The translations under genes were made by a program, and so were the position numbers. From positions 2,914,001 through 2,978,000 of the forward strand of contig NZ_CP009323.1 of NCBI RefSeq assembly GCF_000959725.1: a stretch of 64,000 nucleotides of DNA. Reading direction: 5' to 3'. Positions 21,433 to 31,110 of this stretch are shown here, piece after piece. The notes under the pieces are model-generated. The model made no database searches. It was not told the DNA's origin and saw nothing but the letters and a program-made list of their open reading frames with translations. The DNA is from Burkholderia gladioli (GTDB taxonomy: Bacteria; Pseudomonadota; Gammaproteobacteria; Burkholderiales; Burkholderiaceae). Every line of letters begins with the position of its first letter. The first letter of the stretch is position 1.

Positions 21433-23205
21433 TCAGCGGGCCGCGACCGCGGTCTTCAGCGTCGGCGTGCCGGCCGGGCTTTCGTCGGGCCAGGGCGCCG
21501 GCAACTGCGCCAGCGACAGCGCGTTCGAGATCGGCTGGTTGGCGAAGAACGAGACCAGGTCCGACCTGAGCTGCGGCCGCGCGACATTGTCGAGATAGAT
21601 CATGTGGCCGCCCTGGTAGAAGGTCATCTGCAGGTTCGGGTTCAGGCCCGGCACCGTCTGCAGCCGCGCGAGCTGGTTCTCGGTCAGGAAGAACGGCGTG
21701 GCCAGGTCGTGATAGCCGTTGGCCGACAGCACCTTCAGCTGCGGGTTGAGCTGCAGCGCCGCGAGCAGGTCCGGGATCGTGTCCGGCACCGCCTGGCCCG
21801 CGTGGCTGAAGTCCCAGGCGCCGATGATGTCGTTGTTGAGGGTGGCATAGGTCGCGTTCGGCGCCTCGAAGCCGAGCTCGTTCGGCAACTGCGTGGCCAG
21901 CGCATTGGTGAAGGGCTGGGTGATCAGGATGTCGGAGGGATCCGAATCCTGCTGCAGGCGCGGGTCGCTGCTCGGCAGGATCACGCGGCCGTCATAACGG
22001 CCGATGGTCGAGCCCGGTACCAGGTTGGTGCCGTAGTAGTCGTTGCCGAAGTAGGCGTTCAGCGAGGCGACCGACATGTTGGTCTGGGTCGACCACTGCG
22101 ACAAGGTGTTGTTGTCGGGGAAGGTCGGGTTCGGCACCAGCGGGCTGCCGGCGAAGAAGAAGGTCGGCGCGTAGGTGGCCAGCTGCGAATACTGCGCGGT
22201 CACGAAGTTCTGGATCTGCAGCGCGAACTGGCCGTTGCTGGTCGGCGCCGGCGAGACCTGGTTGAAGTACGCCGCCACCTGGGCATAACCGAGGAAGTAG
22301 CCGATCATGCCGTCGGTCGTGTACTTCAGCTCCAGCGCGTTGTTGGCCGCGTTGCCGTTGGTGATCGCGTAGGTTTCGCCCGGATCCGCGAAGTAGTTGA
22401 GGATCGAGGATTGCAGCACGATGCCGGTCAGGTTCACGCCGGCCGATTCGACCGACAGCGCGAGCATGTCGGTGCGCGGCGTGCCGTAGGACTCGCCGTA
22501 CAGGTAGAGCGGCGAGCTCGCGCGATTGTTCACCGCGATGTAGCGGCGGATGAAGTCGCGCATCACGCGCACGTCCGGGTCCGCGCCCCAGAAGGTCTGG
22601 TTGGTGTTCGGCGCGATCGCTTCCGAGAAACCGGTGCCGGGCGGGTCGATGAACACCATGTCGGTGGTGCCGATCAGGCTCTCGTCGTTGCTCACCAGCG
22701 GGAAGTTCGGCCAGTTCGTCATCAGCGGATCGGGCGTGGCCACGCGGGTCGGCGCGAACGAGCCGAGCCGCAGCCAGACCGAGGAGGAGCCGGGGCCGCC
22801 GTTGTAGAAGAAGGTGACCGGGCGCGGCTTGCCGTCCTGGCTCGGCGCCGTGTAGGCGACGTAGGACATGCTCGCCTCGGCCTTGCCGCTCGGATCGATC
22901 GCGGTGAGGTGGCCGGTGGTGGAGGTGTAGCTGACGGTCTTGCCGCCGCCCGTCCACTGGCGATGCATGACGGCCGCCGATTCGTTGACCTGCGAGGCCT
23001 GCAGGTTCGCGCCGGCGCTGGTGGAGTACGCGGTGTTGTCGGTGAAGGGATGGTTCGCCGAGGCGTCGACCGAGGCGATGCTGCTGCTGGTGCCGTCGCC
23101 GCCGCACGCGCTCAGCGCGAGCGCCGACATCGACAGGACGATCCCTCCGATTTGCCGAATCGCACGCTGCGATCCGCGCCCCAGACCCTGGTTTCTCTCT
23201 TTCAT
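21433..23205 (-). CDS. Lipoprotein serine carboxypeptidase (peptidase family S10)
   Basis: Predicted envelope peptidase that removes C-terminal residues from peptides. It has 590 residues. The N-terminus carries a signal with lipobox LSAC (C34), so it is probably lipid-anchored. Family S10 blocks are clear: FYNGGPGSSSVWLRLGSFAP (oxyanion region), LYGESYGTPR with nucleophile S239, VLSANGYHDLATPF with the catalytic aspartate, and FYQGGHMIYLD with the histidine. Bacterial S10 enzymes of this size are known from Burkholderia and Xanthomonas. The upstream region is AT-rich and contains the palindrome GATTTA-TT-TAAATC at 23226-23239, just before the start, as a possible operator. Confidence 0.9.
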   Translation of the reverse strand: MKERNQGLGRGSQRAIRQIGGIVLSMSALALSACGGDGTSSSIASVDASANHPFTDNTAYSTSAGANLQASQVNESAAVMHRQWTGGGKTVSYTSTTGHLTAIDPSGKAEASMSYVAYTAPSQDGKPRPVTFFYNGGPGSSSVWLRLGSFAPTRVATPDPLMTNWPNFPLVSNDESLIGTTDMVFIDPPGTGFSEAIAPNTNQTFWGADPDVRVMRDFIRRYIAVNNRASSPLYLYGESYGTPRTDMLALSVESAGVNLTGIVLQSSILNYFADPGETYAITNGNAANNALELKYTTDGMIGYFLGYAQVAAYFNQVSPAPTSNGQFALQIQNFVTAQYSQLATYAPTFFFAGSPLVPNPTFPDNNTLSQWSTQTNMSVASLNAYFGNDYYGTNLVPGSTIGRYDGRVILPSSDPRLQQDSDPSDILITQPFTNALATQLPNELGFEAPNATYATLNNDIIGAWDFSHAGQAVPDTIPDLLAALQLNPQLKVLSANGYHDLATPFFLTENQLARLQTVPGLNPNLQMTFYQGGHMIYLDNVARPQLRSDLVSFFANQPISNALSLAQLPAPWPDESPAGTPTLKTAVAAR

Positions 23206-23711
23206 TCTTGTTTCCTTTTCCTTTCGATTTATTTAAATCAATCAGGATGGTGATGCAATCGCGGCTTTATGGGCTTGAATTGCGCCAGATTCATTGTTTT
23301 TATGGTTTATCGACTCGCGTGGGTCGGCAAGCAGCGTAAGAATGAAAAATATTTGCGTCAATCGAAATTCGAAAAATTTCGTGTGGAGTTTTGTAACGGG
23401 GCTTTTGTTGCGATGCGGCGCGATGGGTGGCGCCATCGGCAGGCAGGGCGGCCTTGGACGGCAGATGGGGAAGGTACCGGTTTCCGACATCGGAAAAGGC
23501 AGGCGCGCGATTGACGGATTCGTTGCGCGGTGGGTGGCTCGAATGAACTATTCGGGTAATCGCGGAAAATGGATTGGCTTATTAAAAACTTCTCGAATCT
23601 TTACCAATTGCTTTCATGTGAAATCCAGCCGGTGGCTTAATGTTTTATTCGGCCTCGATGCAGTCGAGCGATAACGCGCGCGCCCCTCGGGGGCGGGCGC
23701 GCGCCGGAATC
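23206..23711. other. AT-richer gene-free stretch
   Basis: About 500 bases with visibly lower GC than the rest of the window, and no frame showing a credible start, ribosome-binding site or recognisable protein. At 23676-23704 a GC-rich hairpin (10-bp arms 23676-23685 and 23695-23704) follows the stop of the isonitrile hydratase-like gene. The remainder may be promoter/leader of the S10 gene or a remnant. Confidence 0.6.
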
Positions 23712-24401
23712 TCAACGCCCGGTGCCGAGCCGCTCGGCGGCACGCTTCACCAGGGCCTCGCGGGTCGCGTAGATCGGCGCGTAGCGCTCGTGCACGGTCG
23801 CGACCACCTCGGCCGGCGCCGTCTCGGGGCTGCCGGCGTCGAACGGCGGCGCGGGCGCGTATTCGATCGACAACTGGGTGGCCTGCGCGACGGCGTCGCC
23901 ATGCAGCTCGCGCGCGATGGTCAATGCGAAATCGATGCCGGCGGTGATGCCGCCGCCGGTCACGAGGCTGCCGTCGCGAACCACGCGCTCGCGCACCGGC
24001 GTGGCCCCGAAGGCTTCCAGCAACGGCAGGAAGGCCCAGTGCGTGGTGGCGCGCCGGCCTTGCAGCAGGCCGGCCGCGCCGAGCACCAGCGAGCCGGTGC
24101 AGACCGAGCTCAGGTAGCGCGCGGTGCCGGCGGCCCGGCGCAGGAAGGACAGGGTCGCATCGTCGAGCAGCAGCTCGCCGATGCCGCGCCCGCCCGGCAC
24201 GCACAGCACGTCCACCGGCGGGCAATCCTCGAAGCGCGTATCGGGGCTCAGCGTCAGGCCATGCGCGGCCTGCACCGGCGCGCCGTCACGGGAGACCAGG
24301 TGGACCGTCGTGTCGGGCAGGGCGGCGAACACGTCGTAGGGGCCGACCAGGTCGAGCGCCTGGACGCCGGGAAACATCAGCAATGCGATTCGATGGGACA
24401 T
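23712..24401 (-). CDS. inhA: Isonitrile hydratase-like DJ-1/PfpI protein
   Basis: Resembles Pseudomonas isonitrile hydratase (isonitrile to N-substituted formamide). I chose ATG 24399-24401 (MSHRIALLMFPGVQALDLVG), which gives 229 residues, the length I recall for that enzyme. The key residues known for that enzyme are at equal positions: D17 in ALDLVGPYDV, and C101-T102 in SVCTGSLVLGAAGLLQGRR. Further matching blocks are HWAFLPLLEAFGATPV, VVRDGSLVTGGGITAGIDFA and EYAPAPPFDAGSPETAPA. It is divergent from a GlxA-type AraC regulator that carries its own PfpI domain. The family call is firm; isonitrile as natural substrate is inference from similarity. Confidence 0.88.
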   Translation of the reverse strand: MSHRIALLMFPGVQALDLVGPYDVFAALPDTTVHLVSRDGAPVQAAHGLTLSPDTRFEDCPPVDVLCVPGGRGIGELLLDDATLSFLRRAAGTARYLSSVCTGSLVLGAAGLLQGRRATTHWAFLPLLEAFGATPVRERVVRDGSLVTGGGITAGIDFALTIARELHGDAVAQATQLSIEYAPAPPFDAGSPETAPAEVVATVHERYAPIYATREALVKRAAERLGTGR

Positions 24402-24548
24402 GGCGAACTCCGCGGTGGAAATCCAAGAGGAAGATTTCGTGCCATGGTAGCCAGCGCATCGGGACGGGACAATTCGCTTGCCTGACAGGATCGACAAATT
24501 TCCTGCCATCATGCGAGGCATCCCGCCGATCCCGTTCCTGGAGCCCGC

Positions 24549-25547
24549 ATGTGCGCCGCCCTCGCCACCGTTTCCCGTTCCGCCCGGCCGCCCCGGCGTG
24601 CCTGGTTCGTGCTGCCGCCGCGCGTGCACATGCTCGACCTCGGCGGCCCGCTGCAATTGATCGCCTCGCTGGCGCCGCTGCGCATCGCGGCGGTCGAGAC
24701 CTGCTGCATCGGCGCGGGCGCGGCCCTGGACAGCCACCAGGGCCTGCGGCTCGCGAATCTCGCGCCCCTGCCCGAGCGCGTGCCGGCCGGCGACTGGGTG
24801 ATCGTGATCGGCTCGAAGCACGACTTCCGCGCGCCGCCGTCGGCCGAGTATGCGCAACTGGTGAGCTGGCTGCGGCGCGTGGTGGCGCCGCAGCGCGAGC
24901 GCATCGTGCTGGCCGGCGTCTGCACCGGCGCCTTCCTGCTCGGCGCGGCCGGGCTGCTGGACGGCCAGGCCTGCACCACCCATCACGCGCACCTGACGCG
25001 CCTGCAGCAGCGCCATCCCGCGGCGCGCGTGCTGGCGAACCGGCTGCTGGTCGACGAGGGGGCGCTGCTGACCTCGGCGGGCGTGGCGGCCGGCATCGAT
25101 CTCGCGCTGCACCTGATCGCGAGGCAGTTCGGCGCGGCCGCCGCGATCGAGGTGGCGCGCGAGAACGTGGTGCCGTTCCGGCGCATGAGCGGCGACGCCG
25201 CGCTCGACGCGCAACTGCGCTATCGCGACCACGATCACGAGTTGATCCACGCGGTGCAGGATTTCCTGGTGGCCGAGCCGGCCTGCACGCTGTCCTATAC
25301 CGAGCTGGCCGGGCGTTTCGCGCTCAGCTATCGACATCTCGCACGGCGCTTTCGCGATGCCTGCGGGATCACGCTGAAGGCCTATCACCAGCAGTTGCGG
25401 ATCGCGCGGGCGAGGCAACTGCTGCGCGACAGCGACGCGCCGGTCGAGCGGATCGCCGAGCAATGCGGCTTCGCGAGCGTGCAGGCGTTCCGCTCGGCCT
25501 GGCGGCAGATCGAGACGCTGTCGCCGAGCGCCTGGCGCGCGGCCTGA
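24549..25547 (+). CDS. GlxA/FtrA-type AraC family transcriptional regulator with DJ-1/PfpI domain
   Basis: A 332-residue regulator. Residues about 18-200 are a PfpI/GATase-like domain with the nucleophile-elbow motif GVCTGAFLLGAAGLL and LLTSAGVAAGIDLALHLIAR, used in this group as a ligand-sensing rather than catalytic module. The C-terminal 100 residues form the double helix-turn-helix AraC domain (LAGRFALSYRHLARRFRDACG and ERIAEQCGFASVQAFRSAWR). It is divergent from the isonitrile hydratase-like gene over 147 bp, so it probably controls that gene and itself. The inducer is unknown. Confidence 0.92.
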   Translation: MCAALATVSRSARPPRRAWFVLPPRVHMLDLGGPLQLIASLAPLRIAAVETCCIGAGAALDSHQGLRLANLAPLPERVPAGDWVIVIGSKHDFRAPPSAEYAQLVSWLRRVVAPQRERIVLAGVCTGAFLLGAAGLLDGQACTTHHAHLTRLQQRHPAARVLANRLLVDEGALLTSAGVAAGIDLALHLIARQFGAAAAIEVARENVVPFRRMSGDAALDAQLRYRDHDHELIHAVQDFLVAEPACTLSYTELAGRFALSYRHLARRFRDACGITLKAYHQQLRIARARQLLRDSDAPVERIAEQCGFASVQAFRSAWRQIETLSPSAWRAA

Positions 25548-25715
25548 GGCGCGCGTGAGGCGCCGCCGCTGCAATGCGCGGCACGCGTGCCCGCCTCGCG
25601 CCGGCCGACGCGCTGGTCGAGCGCCAAACGAGCCGCTGCGCGCCCACCCCGAGCCGGCGGTTATGGGGCAGGGAGGAGCGGGGTAGCACGAGCGGGGCAG
25701 GCACGAGCGCGCGGC

Positions 25716-26054
25716 TCAGTGGCTGCGCAGCAGCCGCTGCAGATAGTGCTCGCAGCGCGCGCGCAGCGCCGCCATCTGCGGCGAGTGCTCGTCGGCCAGC
25801 AGGCCGTCGACGAGGCCCGGGTGCTGGCCCGAGGTCGCGACCTCGTAGATCTCGCCAGCCAGGCCGCGCGCGGCCATCGCGATTCGAATCCGATCGAGCC
25901 AGTCGCATTCGACGCGATGGCCGCTCAGCCAGCCATGCGTCGCGTTAACGACGCGATCGGGCGGCATCCAGCGCCCGGTCTGAATGCGCGCGACCAACTG
26001 GCTCGTCACCAGGTAACGAAGCAGGTCGACTTGGGTCACAGAGCGTTCCTCCAT
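25716..26054 (-). CDS. Small protein of unknown function behind a consensus sigma-54 promoter
   Basis: Family not recognised. It has 112 residues starting at ATG 26052-26054 (MEERSVTQVDLLRYLVTSQL). There is no signal peptide; the protein is mostly helical, with tryptophans and histidines in the centre (GWLSGHRVECDWLDRIRIAM) and an arginine-rich helical end (RARCEHYLQRLLRSH). It is likely cytoplasmic. The strongest -24/-12 element in the window lies 97 bp upstream on the same strand, so expression should depend on RpoN. It is divergent from the lipoprotein/acidic-protein/BON gene set. Confidence 0.75.
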   Translation of the reverse strand: MEERSVTQVDLLRYLVTSQLVARIQTGRWMPPDRVVNATHGWLSGHRVECDWLDRIRIAMAARGLAGEIYEVATSGQHPGLVDGLLADEHSPQMAALRARCEHYLQRLLRSH

Positions 26055-26150
26055 GCTTGAACGGCGGCGTCGCGCCCGATGCGCCGCGCCGGAGCCGCGT
26101 CGGCACGAATGGCCGGGGATGCGGCGGCGTTTCCCGTGTTTCCCCGATTC

Positions 26151-26166
26151 AGCAAGCCCCGTGCCA
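26151..26166 (-). promoter_or_regulatory. Sigma-54 -24/-12 promoter (P1), minus strand
   Basis: TGGCACG-GGGC-TTGCT read on the minus strand: all 12 informative positions match the TGGCACG-N4-TTGCW consensus. GG and GC are 10 bp apart. Predicted transcription start is near 26140, about 86 bases before the 112-residue gene. Confidence 0.88.
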
Positions 26167-26182
26167 CTCGGGCGAGCAACGG

Positions 26183-26198
26183 CGGCACGCGGCTTGCT
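26183..26198 (+). promoter_or_regulatory. Sigma-54 -24/-12 promoter (P2), plus strand
   Basis: CGGCACG-CGGC-TTGCT: 11 of 12 informative positions match, with GG-N10-GC. Predicted start is near 26209, 23 bases before the lipoprotein ATG. The element lies only 16 bp from the divergent P1. Confidence 0.86.
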
Positions 26199-26231
26199 GC
26201 GCTTCAGGGTCCATCCAACACCGGAGGTCCT

Positions 26232-26537
26232 ATGCAACACGATCCGACACGACCAGTGTGGCGCGCGCTCGCGATGGGCGCGCTGTGCGCGGCGCTGCTT
26301 GCCGCCGCCGGCTGTTCGAAGCAGAGCGACAGCGGCGGCGGCGCGGGTACCGCGCCCTCGGCATCGAGTTCGGCGAGCGACAGCGGCGCGCAACCGGGCG
26401 CCGCGACCGGCGTGACGCCGGCGCCGATGTCGCCGGGTGCCGCTTCCGACGCGACTGGCGCGACTGGCGCCTCGGGTGCCGGCGATTCGGCCGGTGCCTC
26501 CGGTGCCATGGGCGCTTCCGGCGCCTCGGGTGGCTGA
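26232..26537 (+). CDS. Small low-complexity lipoprotein
   Basis: A 101-residue predicted lipoprotein. I chose ATG 26232, preceded by GGAGG at about 26223-26227, over upstream in-frame ATGs that would overlap the promoter. The signal sequence ends in the lipobox LAAAGC with lipidated C28; the mature protein is almost wholly G, A, S, T and P (GATGASGAGDSAGASGAMGA), so probably unstructured and surface-exposed or periplasmic. It is the first gene after sigma-54 promoter P2 and is followed by two hydrophilic-protein genes on the same strand with 90-base gaps, likely one operon. Confidence 0.78.
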   Translation: MQHDPTRPVWRALAMGALCAALLAAAGCSKQSDSGGGAGTAPSASSSASDSGAQPGAATGVTPAPMSPGAASDATGATGASGAGDSAGASGAMGASGASGG

Positions 26538-26585
26538 ACACGCACCCCTGAGCGCGATCCGCGCGAACCCTGAACGCCAACCCTC

Positions 26586-26611
26586 CCGCCGGCCGCTCGC
26601 CGGGCCGGCGG
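26586..26611 (+). other. Intercistronic hairpin upstream of the acidic-protein gene
   Basis: Perfect 9-bp arms (26586-26594 and 26603-26611) with an 8-nt loop and no T-run. It lies seven bases before the AGGAGG-like site of the next gene and may affect mRNA processing or translation. Confidence 0.55.
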
Positions 26612-26628
26612 TTCAACCAGGAGGCCGA

Positions 26629-27000
26629 ATGAACAGCACCCTGAACCCCGATAACGAGCCGCTCGACCCGGACGACGGCCGGCCCGTCGCCGACACGCTC
26701 GGCCCGAGCGATTCGTCCGATAGCGGCAGCGACACGCGCGGCGCGAAGCGTCGCCCATTCGACATCGACAGCGAACTCGACGCGCATGCGCTCGAGCGCG
26801 GCGAGGCGGCCGGCGCGGCCGGTACCGATCGCGCCGGCACCGGCGAGCGTGCCTCGGCCGATGGCGATGCGGGCCTGGTCGACAACGAGGACATCGAGCC
26901 CGATCGCACCGATCGGTTGGTGGGCGACGACGAGGACGAGGACGCCCGGGCGCCCGACCCGACCCTGCCGGCCGGCGGGGCGGGATCCCGTCGCCGTTGA
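26629..27000 (+). CDS. Acidic hydrophilic protein of unknown function
   Basis: Not recognised. It has 123 residues from ATG 26629, with GGAGG at 26620-26624. Very rich in D, E, G and R with no hydrophobic segment (NEPLDPDDGRPVADTLGPSD; DIDSELDAHALERGEAAGAA), so likely a disordered cytoplasmic protein of the hydrophilin type; that class is inferred from composition only. It lies second in the putative P2 operon between a lipoprotein and a BON-domain gene. Confidence 0.68.
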   Translation: MNSTLNPDNEPLDPDDGRPVADTLGPSDSSDSGSDTRGAKRRPFDIDSELDAHALERGEAAGAAGTDRAGTGERASADGDAGLVDNEDIEPDRTDRLVGDDEDEDARAPDPTLPAGGAGSRRR

Positions 27001-27088
27001 TCCGGGAAATCTTTCAATACGATTGAAGTAAACGACGAATCCGGCCGCGCCTGGATCCGGCCGGCCCTTACCGATCGAGGAGGAAGCG

Positions 27089-28075
27089 ATGCAAGGACGC
27101 CATCCGAATCGCTCGCGACACGCCCGCGAGCCTGCGAACTGGCAGGAGCGCAACGAACGCGCGTACTGGGGCAGCGACGAACGTGACCTGCCGCACTACG
27201 ACGACCTGCTGCTGCCCGACGACGAACGCGATATCGACTTTCACGACGCCCGCGACCAGTCGCCCGGCGATCGGTTCGACGAGCGACGCTGGCGCGCCGG
27301 GCCGCGCGAAGCGGCCGGCCGCGATCGTGACATTCCCCGGCCACGCGAACGCGACGGCTCCGACGAGGCGTATCGAGAGGCCTACCGCGAGGCATACCGG
27401 CAGCCCGTCCGCCCGGACCCGAGAGCCAGGGCGGGGGACGAGCCGGGGCGTCGCGGCGAGCCCTCGCGGGTACACGGCGAATCGCGGCGCCCGGGCGCCG
27501 ATGCTCGCGGGTCGGGCAACGCGGGCCGGGGCGACGACTACCGCGACCGGCCCGGCGGCGACCGGCTCGACGAATCGGGCGGCGGCCACGGCGCACCGTC
27601 CCATGCGCGCTACGACCCGCGCTTCGCGCCACCCGCGCGCGGCGGCCAGCGCGCCGCGCCGCGCATTCGTGGGCCGAAGGGCTACACGCGCTCCGACGAG
27701 CGGATTCGCGAGGATGTCTGCGAGCGCTTGGCCTATGCCTTCGACCTCGACGTCAGCGAGGTCAGCGTGGCGGTGCGGGAGGCTTGCGTGCGGCTCGAGG
27801 GCAGCGTGCCCGAGCGCTGGATGAAGCACGAGATCGAGGACCTGGCCGCCAGTTGCGTGTGGGTGCGCGACGTCGACAACCTGGTGCGGGTGCCGCGCGA
27901 TGCCTCGCGCGACGAACTGCCGAGGCCGCTGCCGCGCGCCGACGCGCTCTCGCATCCGGCCGCGCATCCTGGTTCGCCCGACCCGGCAGCGCATCCTTCC
28001 GGCGCGATCGGCCCGGCGGGGCCGGCCGGACCTGGGGCAACGACAGGCGCCGGGCCCGATGGCCATCGCCACTGA
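27089..28075 (+). CDS. BON-domain protein with long charged N-terminal region
   Basis: A 328-residue protein. Residues 1 to about 190 are strongly charged and rich in R, D, E and G, with short repeats such as AYREAYREAYRQ, and no signal peptide. About residues 192-265 form a BON domain (GPKGYTRSDERIREDVCERL, then VSVAVREACVRLEGSVPERW and DLAASCVWVRDVDNLVRV), a fold known from OsmY and linked to phospholipid or envelope interaction. The C-terminus is proline- and glycine-rich. A GAGGAGG site precedes the ATG. Upstream at 27013-27027 is TTCAAT-ACG-ATTGAA, and a 7-bp-arm hairpin spans 27041-27064. It is the third gene after promoter P2. Confidence 0.82.
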   Translation: MQGRHPNRSRHAREPANWQERNERAYWGSDERDLPHYDDLLLPDDERDIDFHDARDQSPGDRFDERRWRAGPREAAGRDRDIPRPRERDGSDEAYREAYREAYRQPVRPDPRARAGDEPGRRGEPSRVHGESRRPGADARGSGNAGRGDDYRDRPGGDRLDESGGGHGAPSHARYDPRFAPPARGGQRAAPRIRGPKGYTRSDERIREDVCERLAYAFDLDVSEVSVAVREACVRLEGSVPERWMKHEIEDLAASCVWVRDVDNLVRVPRDASRDELPRPLPRADALSHPAAHPGSPDPAAHPSGAIGPAGPAGPGATTGAGPDGHRH

Positions 28076-28138
28076 ATCGCCTTCGCCGTGACGACGCACG
28101 CGCGGCGAGGGTGGCGCGGCAGCACCCGGCGCCCGCCC

Positions 28139-29122
<984 letters not shown>

Positions 29123-29232
29123 GAATGATGGATCTCGGGTGAAACAGCGTGCCTTCGTACTCTCTACACGGTCGCCGCGCAGCGTGTAATTTTTATAAGC
29201 GCAAGCGTAGCCGAATCCACCGCCGCTGCATG

Positions 29233-29249
29233 AATTGAAAATTCCAATT
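29233..29249. promoter_or_regulatory. Palindrome between the two sigma-54 activator genes
   Basis: AATTG-AAAATTC-CAATT, in the 430-bp intergenic region of the divergent activator genes, which otherwise holds no gene. It is a candidate regulator-binding site; which protein binds is unknown. Confidence 0.4.
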
Positions 29250-29552
29250 TGCCTACGGGGTACGGATAGAAAAAACCGATAATGCCGGGCGGCGCAGGCG
29301 ACTCCTCTATACTCCCCGAATGCTTGGCCGGTGCGACTACTCGTGACGCCGCTCCGGCTGCCGCGGTTCAGGGCATCCTTACCGGGCGCGAGCCTCGTCG
29401 GTCAGCATTGCCGATTCCTACCCGCGATCCACGCAATGTTGCCGCGTGCGATCGCCTCACGGTCTCGACCGCGGCCGCGCCGCGATCGGCCGATCCGCAC
29501 GTTGCCATGCAGGGGCCCCGCCTCCGGGCACGTGCCTTGCGACGGAGCATCA

Positions 29553-30989
29553 ATGCCCTACATTCTTGTCGTCGAAGACGACGCCGACACCCGTGACATG
29601 CTGGCCGCGCTGGCGCACACGCAGCAACTGAGCTGCGATACCGCCGCGACCCTGGCCCAGGCGCGCACGCTGATCGCTGCCCACACGCCCGATCTGGTGC
29701 TCTGCGACCTGGTGCTGCCCGACGGCAACGGCATGGACCTGTTCGACGAATTGCCCAAGGGCGTGCACTGCGAGATGGTGCTGACCACCGGCCACGCGAG
29801 TCTGGAAACCGCGATCGACGCCCTGCGGCGCGGCGCGACCGACTACCTGGTCAAGCCGCTCAACATGCAGCGCCTGAACAGCATCTTCGCGCGCGTGCCG
29901 CGCACCAGCGTGCTGCACGAGGAGATCGCCTCGCTGCGCAGCGAGCTCAAGCGGCTGGGCCGCTTCGGCCGCATGCTGGGCAGCTCGCCGCCGATGCAGA
30001 CCATGTACGACGCGATCAGCCGGGTGGCTGGCACCGAGGCCTCGGTGCTGCTGATGGGCGAGTCGGGCACCGGCAAGGAGCTGGCCGCGCAGACCATCCA
30101 TGACCTGAGCCTGCGCCGCAAGGGCCCGTTCCTGGCCATCAACTGCGGGGCGATCGCCGCGAACCTGGTGGAGAGCGAGATGTTCGGCCACGACCGCGGC
30201 AGCTTCACGGGCGCGGACCGCCAGCACAAGGGTTTCTTCGAGCGCGCCGACGGCGGCACGCTGTTCCTCGACGAAATCACCGAGATGCCGGTCGAATCGC
30301 AGGTCAAGCTGCTGCGCGTGCTCGAGACCGGGCGCCTGACGCGGCTCGGCTCGGCGCGCGAGATCGACGTGGACGTGCGCATCGTGGCGGCCACCAACCT
30401 CGATCCCGAGGCGGCCATGGCCAACGGCAAGCTGCGCCCCGATCTCTACCACCGCATCAACGTGTTCCCGATCACGCTGCCGCCGCTGCGCGAGCGCGGC
30501 GACGACATCCCGATGCTGGCCGCCGCCTTCCTCACCCGTCTCAACGAGGAGAGCGGGCGCGACATGCGCTTCGCGCCTGCCGCGCTCGCTGCGCTGGCCG
30601 GCTACGAATGGCCGGGCAACGTGCGCGAGCTGCGCAACTTCGTGCAGCGCGCCAGCATCTTCAACGACGGCGAGCTGATCGACACGCTGCCGCCGCCGAT
30701 CATGGCGGAAGTCTCGGGCGAGGCGGTGGCGGCCGACGACACGGTGTCGGTGCCGTTCGGCACCACGCTGGAGGAGGTCGACCGGCGCGTGATCCTCGGC
30801 ACCCTGGCGCAATGCGGCGGGGTCAAGACGCACGCGGCCGAGGTGCTCGACATCAGCCTCAAGACGATCTACAACCGCCTCGCGCAGATCGAGGGCGGCG
30901 AGAAAGCCGACAAGGTCGACAAGAGCGACAAGGCGGCCGACAGATCGGCCGACCAGCTCGCGGACAAGACGGACAAGACGGCATCGTGA
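29553..30989 (+). CDS. NtrC-family response regulator (receiver, AAA+, Fis HTH)
   Basis: A 478-residue sigma-54 activator. I chose ATG 29553 ([17 protein letters not shown]) with GGAG at 29543-29546; an upstream start would add non-homologous sequence. The receiver has acidic D9-D10 and phosphoacceptor D52 ([13 protein letters not shown]). The AAA+ core has Walker A GESGTGKE at 169-176, GSFTGA at 216-221 and [10 protein letters not shown]. The Fis-type HTH is [20 protein letters not shown], followed by an unusual tail rich in K, D and A ([20 protein letters not shown]). The hybrid kinase gene starts 121 bases downstream and is the likely phosphodonor. Confidence 0.94.
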   Translation: MPYILVVEDDADTRDMLAALAHTQQLSCDTAATLAQARTLIAAHTPDLVLCDLVLPDGNGMDLFDELPKGVHCEMVLTTGHASLETAIDALRRGATDYLVKPLNMQRLNSIFARVPRTSVLHEEIASLRSELKRLGRFGRMLGSSPPMQTMYDAISRVAGTEASVLLMGESGTGKELAAQTIHDLSLRRKGPFLAINCGAIAANLVESEMFGHDRGSFTGADRQHKGFFERADGGTLFLDEITEMPVESQVKLLRVLETGRLTRLGSAREIDVDVRIVAATNLDPEAAMANGKLRPDLYHRINVFPITLPPLRERGDDIPMLAAAFLTRLNEESGRDMRFAPAALAALAGYEWPGNVRELRNFVQRASIFNDGELIDTLPPPIMAEVSGEAVAADDTVSVPFGTTLEEVDRRVILGTLAQCGGVKTHAAEVLDISLKTIYNRLAQIEGGEKADKVDKSDKAADRSADQLADKTDKTAS

Positions 30990-31110
30990 GGCGCGGCGCG
31001 GGCCTCGTACCCGCGCCCGACGATGCCATGTCAGGGGAGGGCGGGCCGCTGCGGCGGCCGGCGTGCAGCGCCCGGTCGGCAGGCAGCCGGCCAGGGCGGG
31101 AGTCGATCGG

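Noticed and set aside
23294..23674. 126-codon plus-strand frame in the AT-richer stretch
   Set aside because: No ribosome-binding site, odd composition, and no recognisable motif; the start codon sits in a region that also reads open on the other strand.
29196..29213. GG-N10-GC on the minus strand before the sensor-less activator gene
   Set aside because: Only the GG-C and GC positions match; TTGC and CACG are absent, so it is no better than chance at this GC content.
31077..31093. CGGCAGG-CAGC-CGGC before the hybrid kinase gene
   Set aside because: Spacing fits but the -12 lacks TT, and the site is in very GC-rich sequence where chance matches are common.
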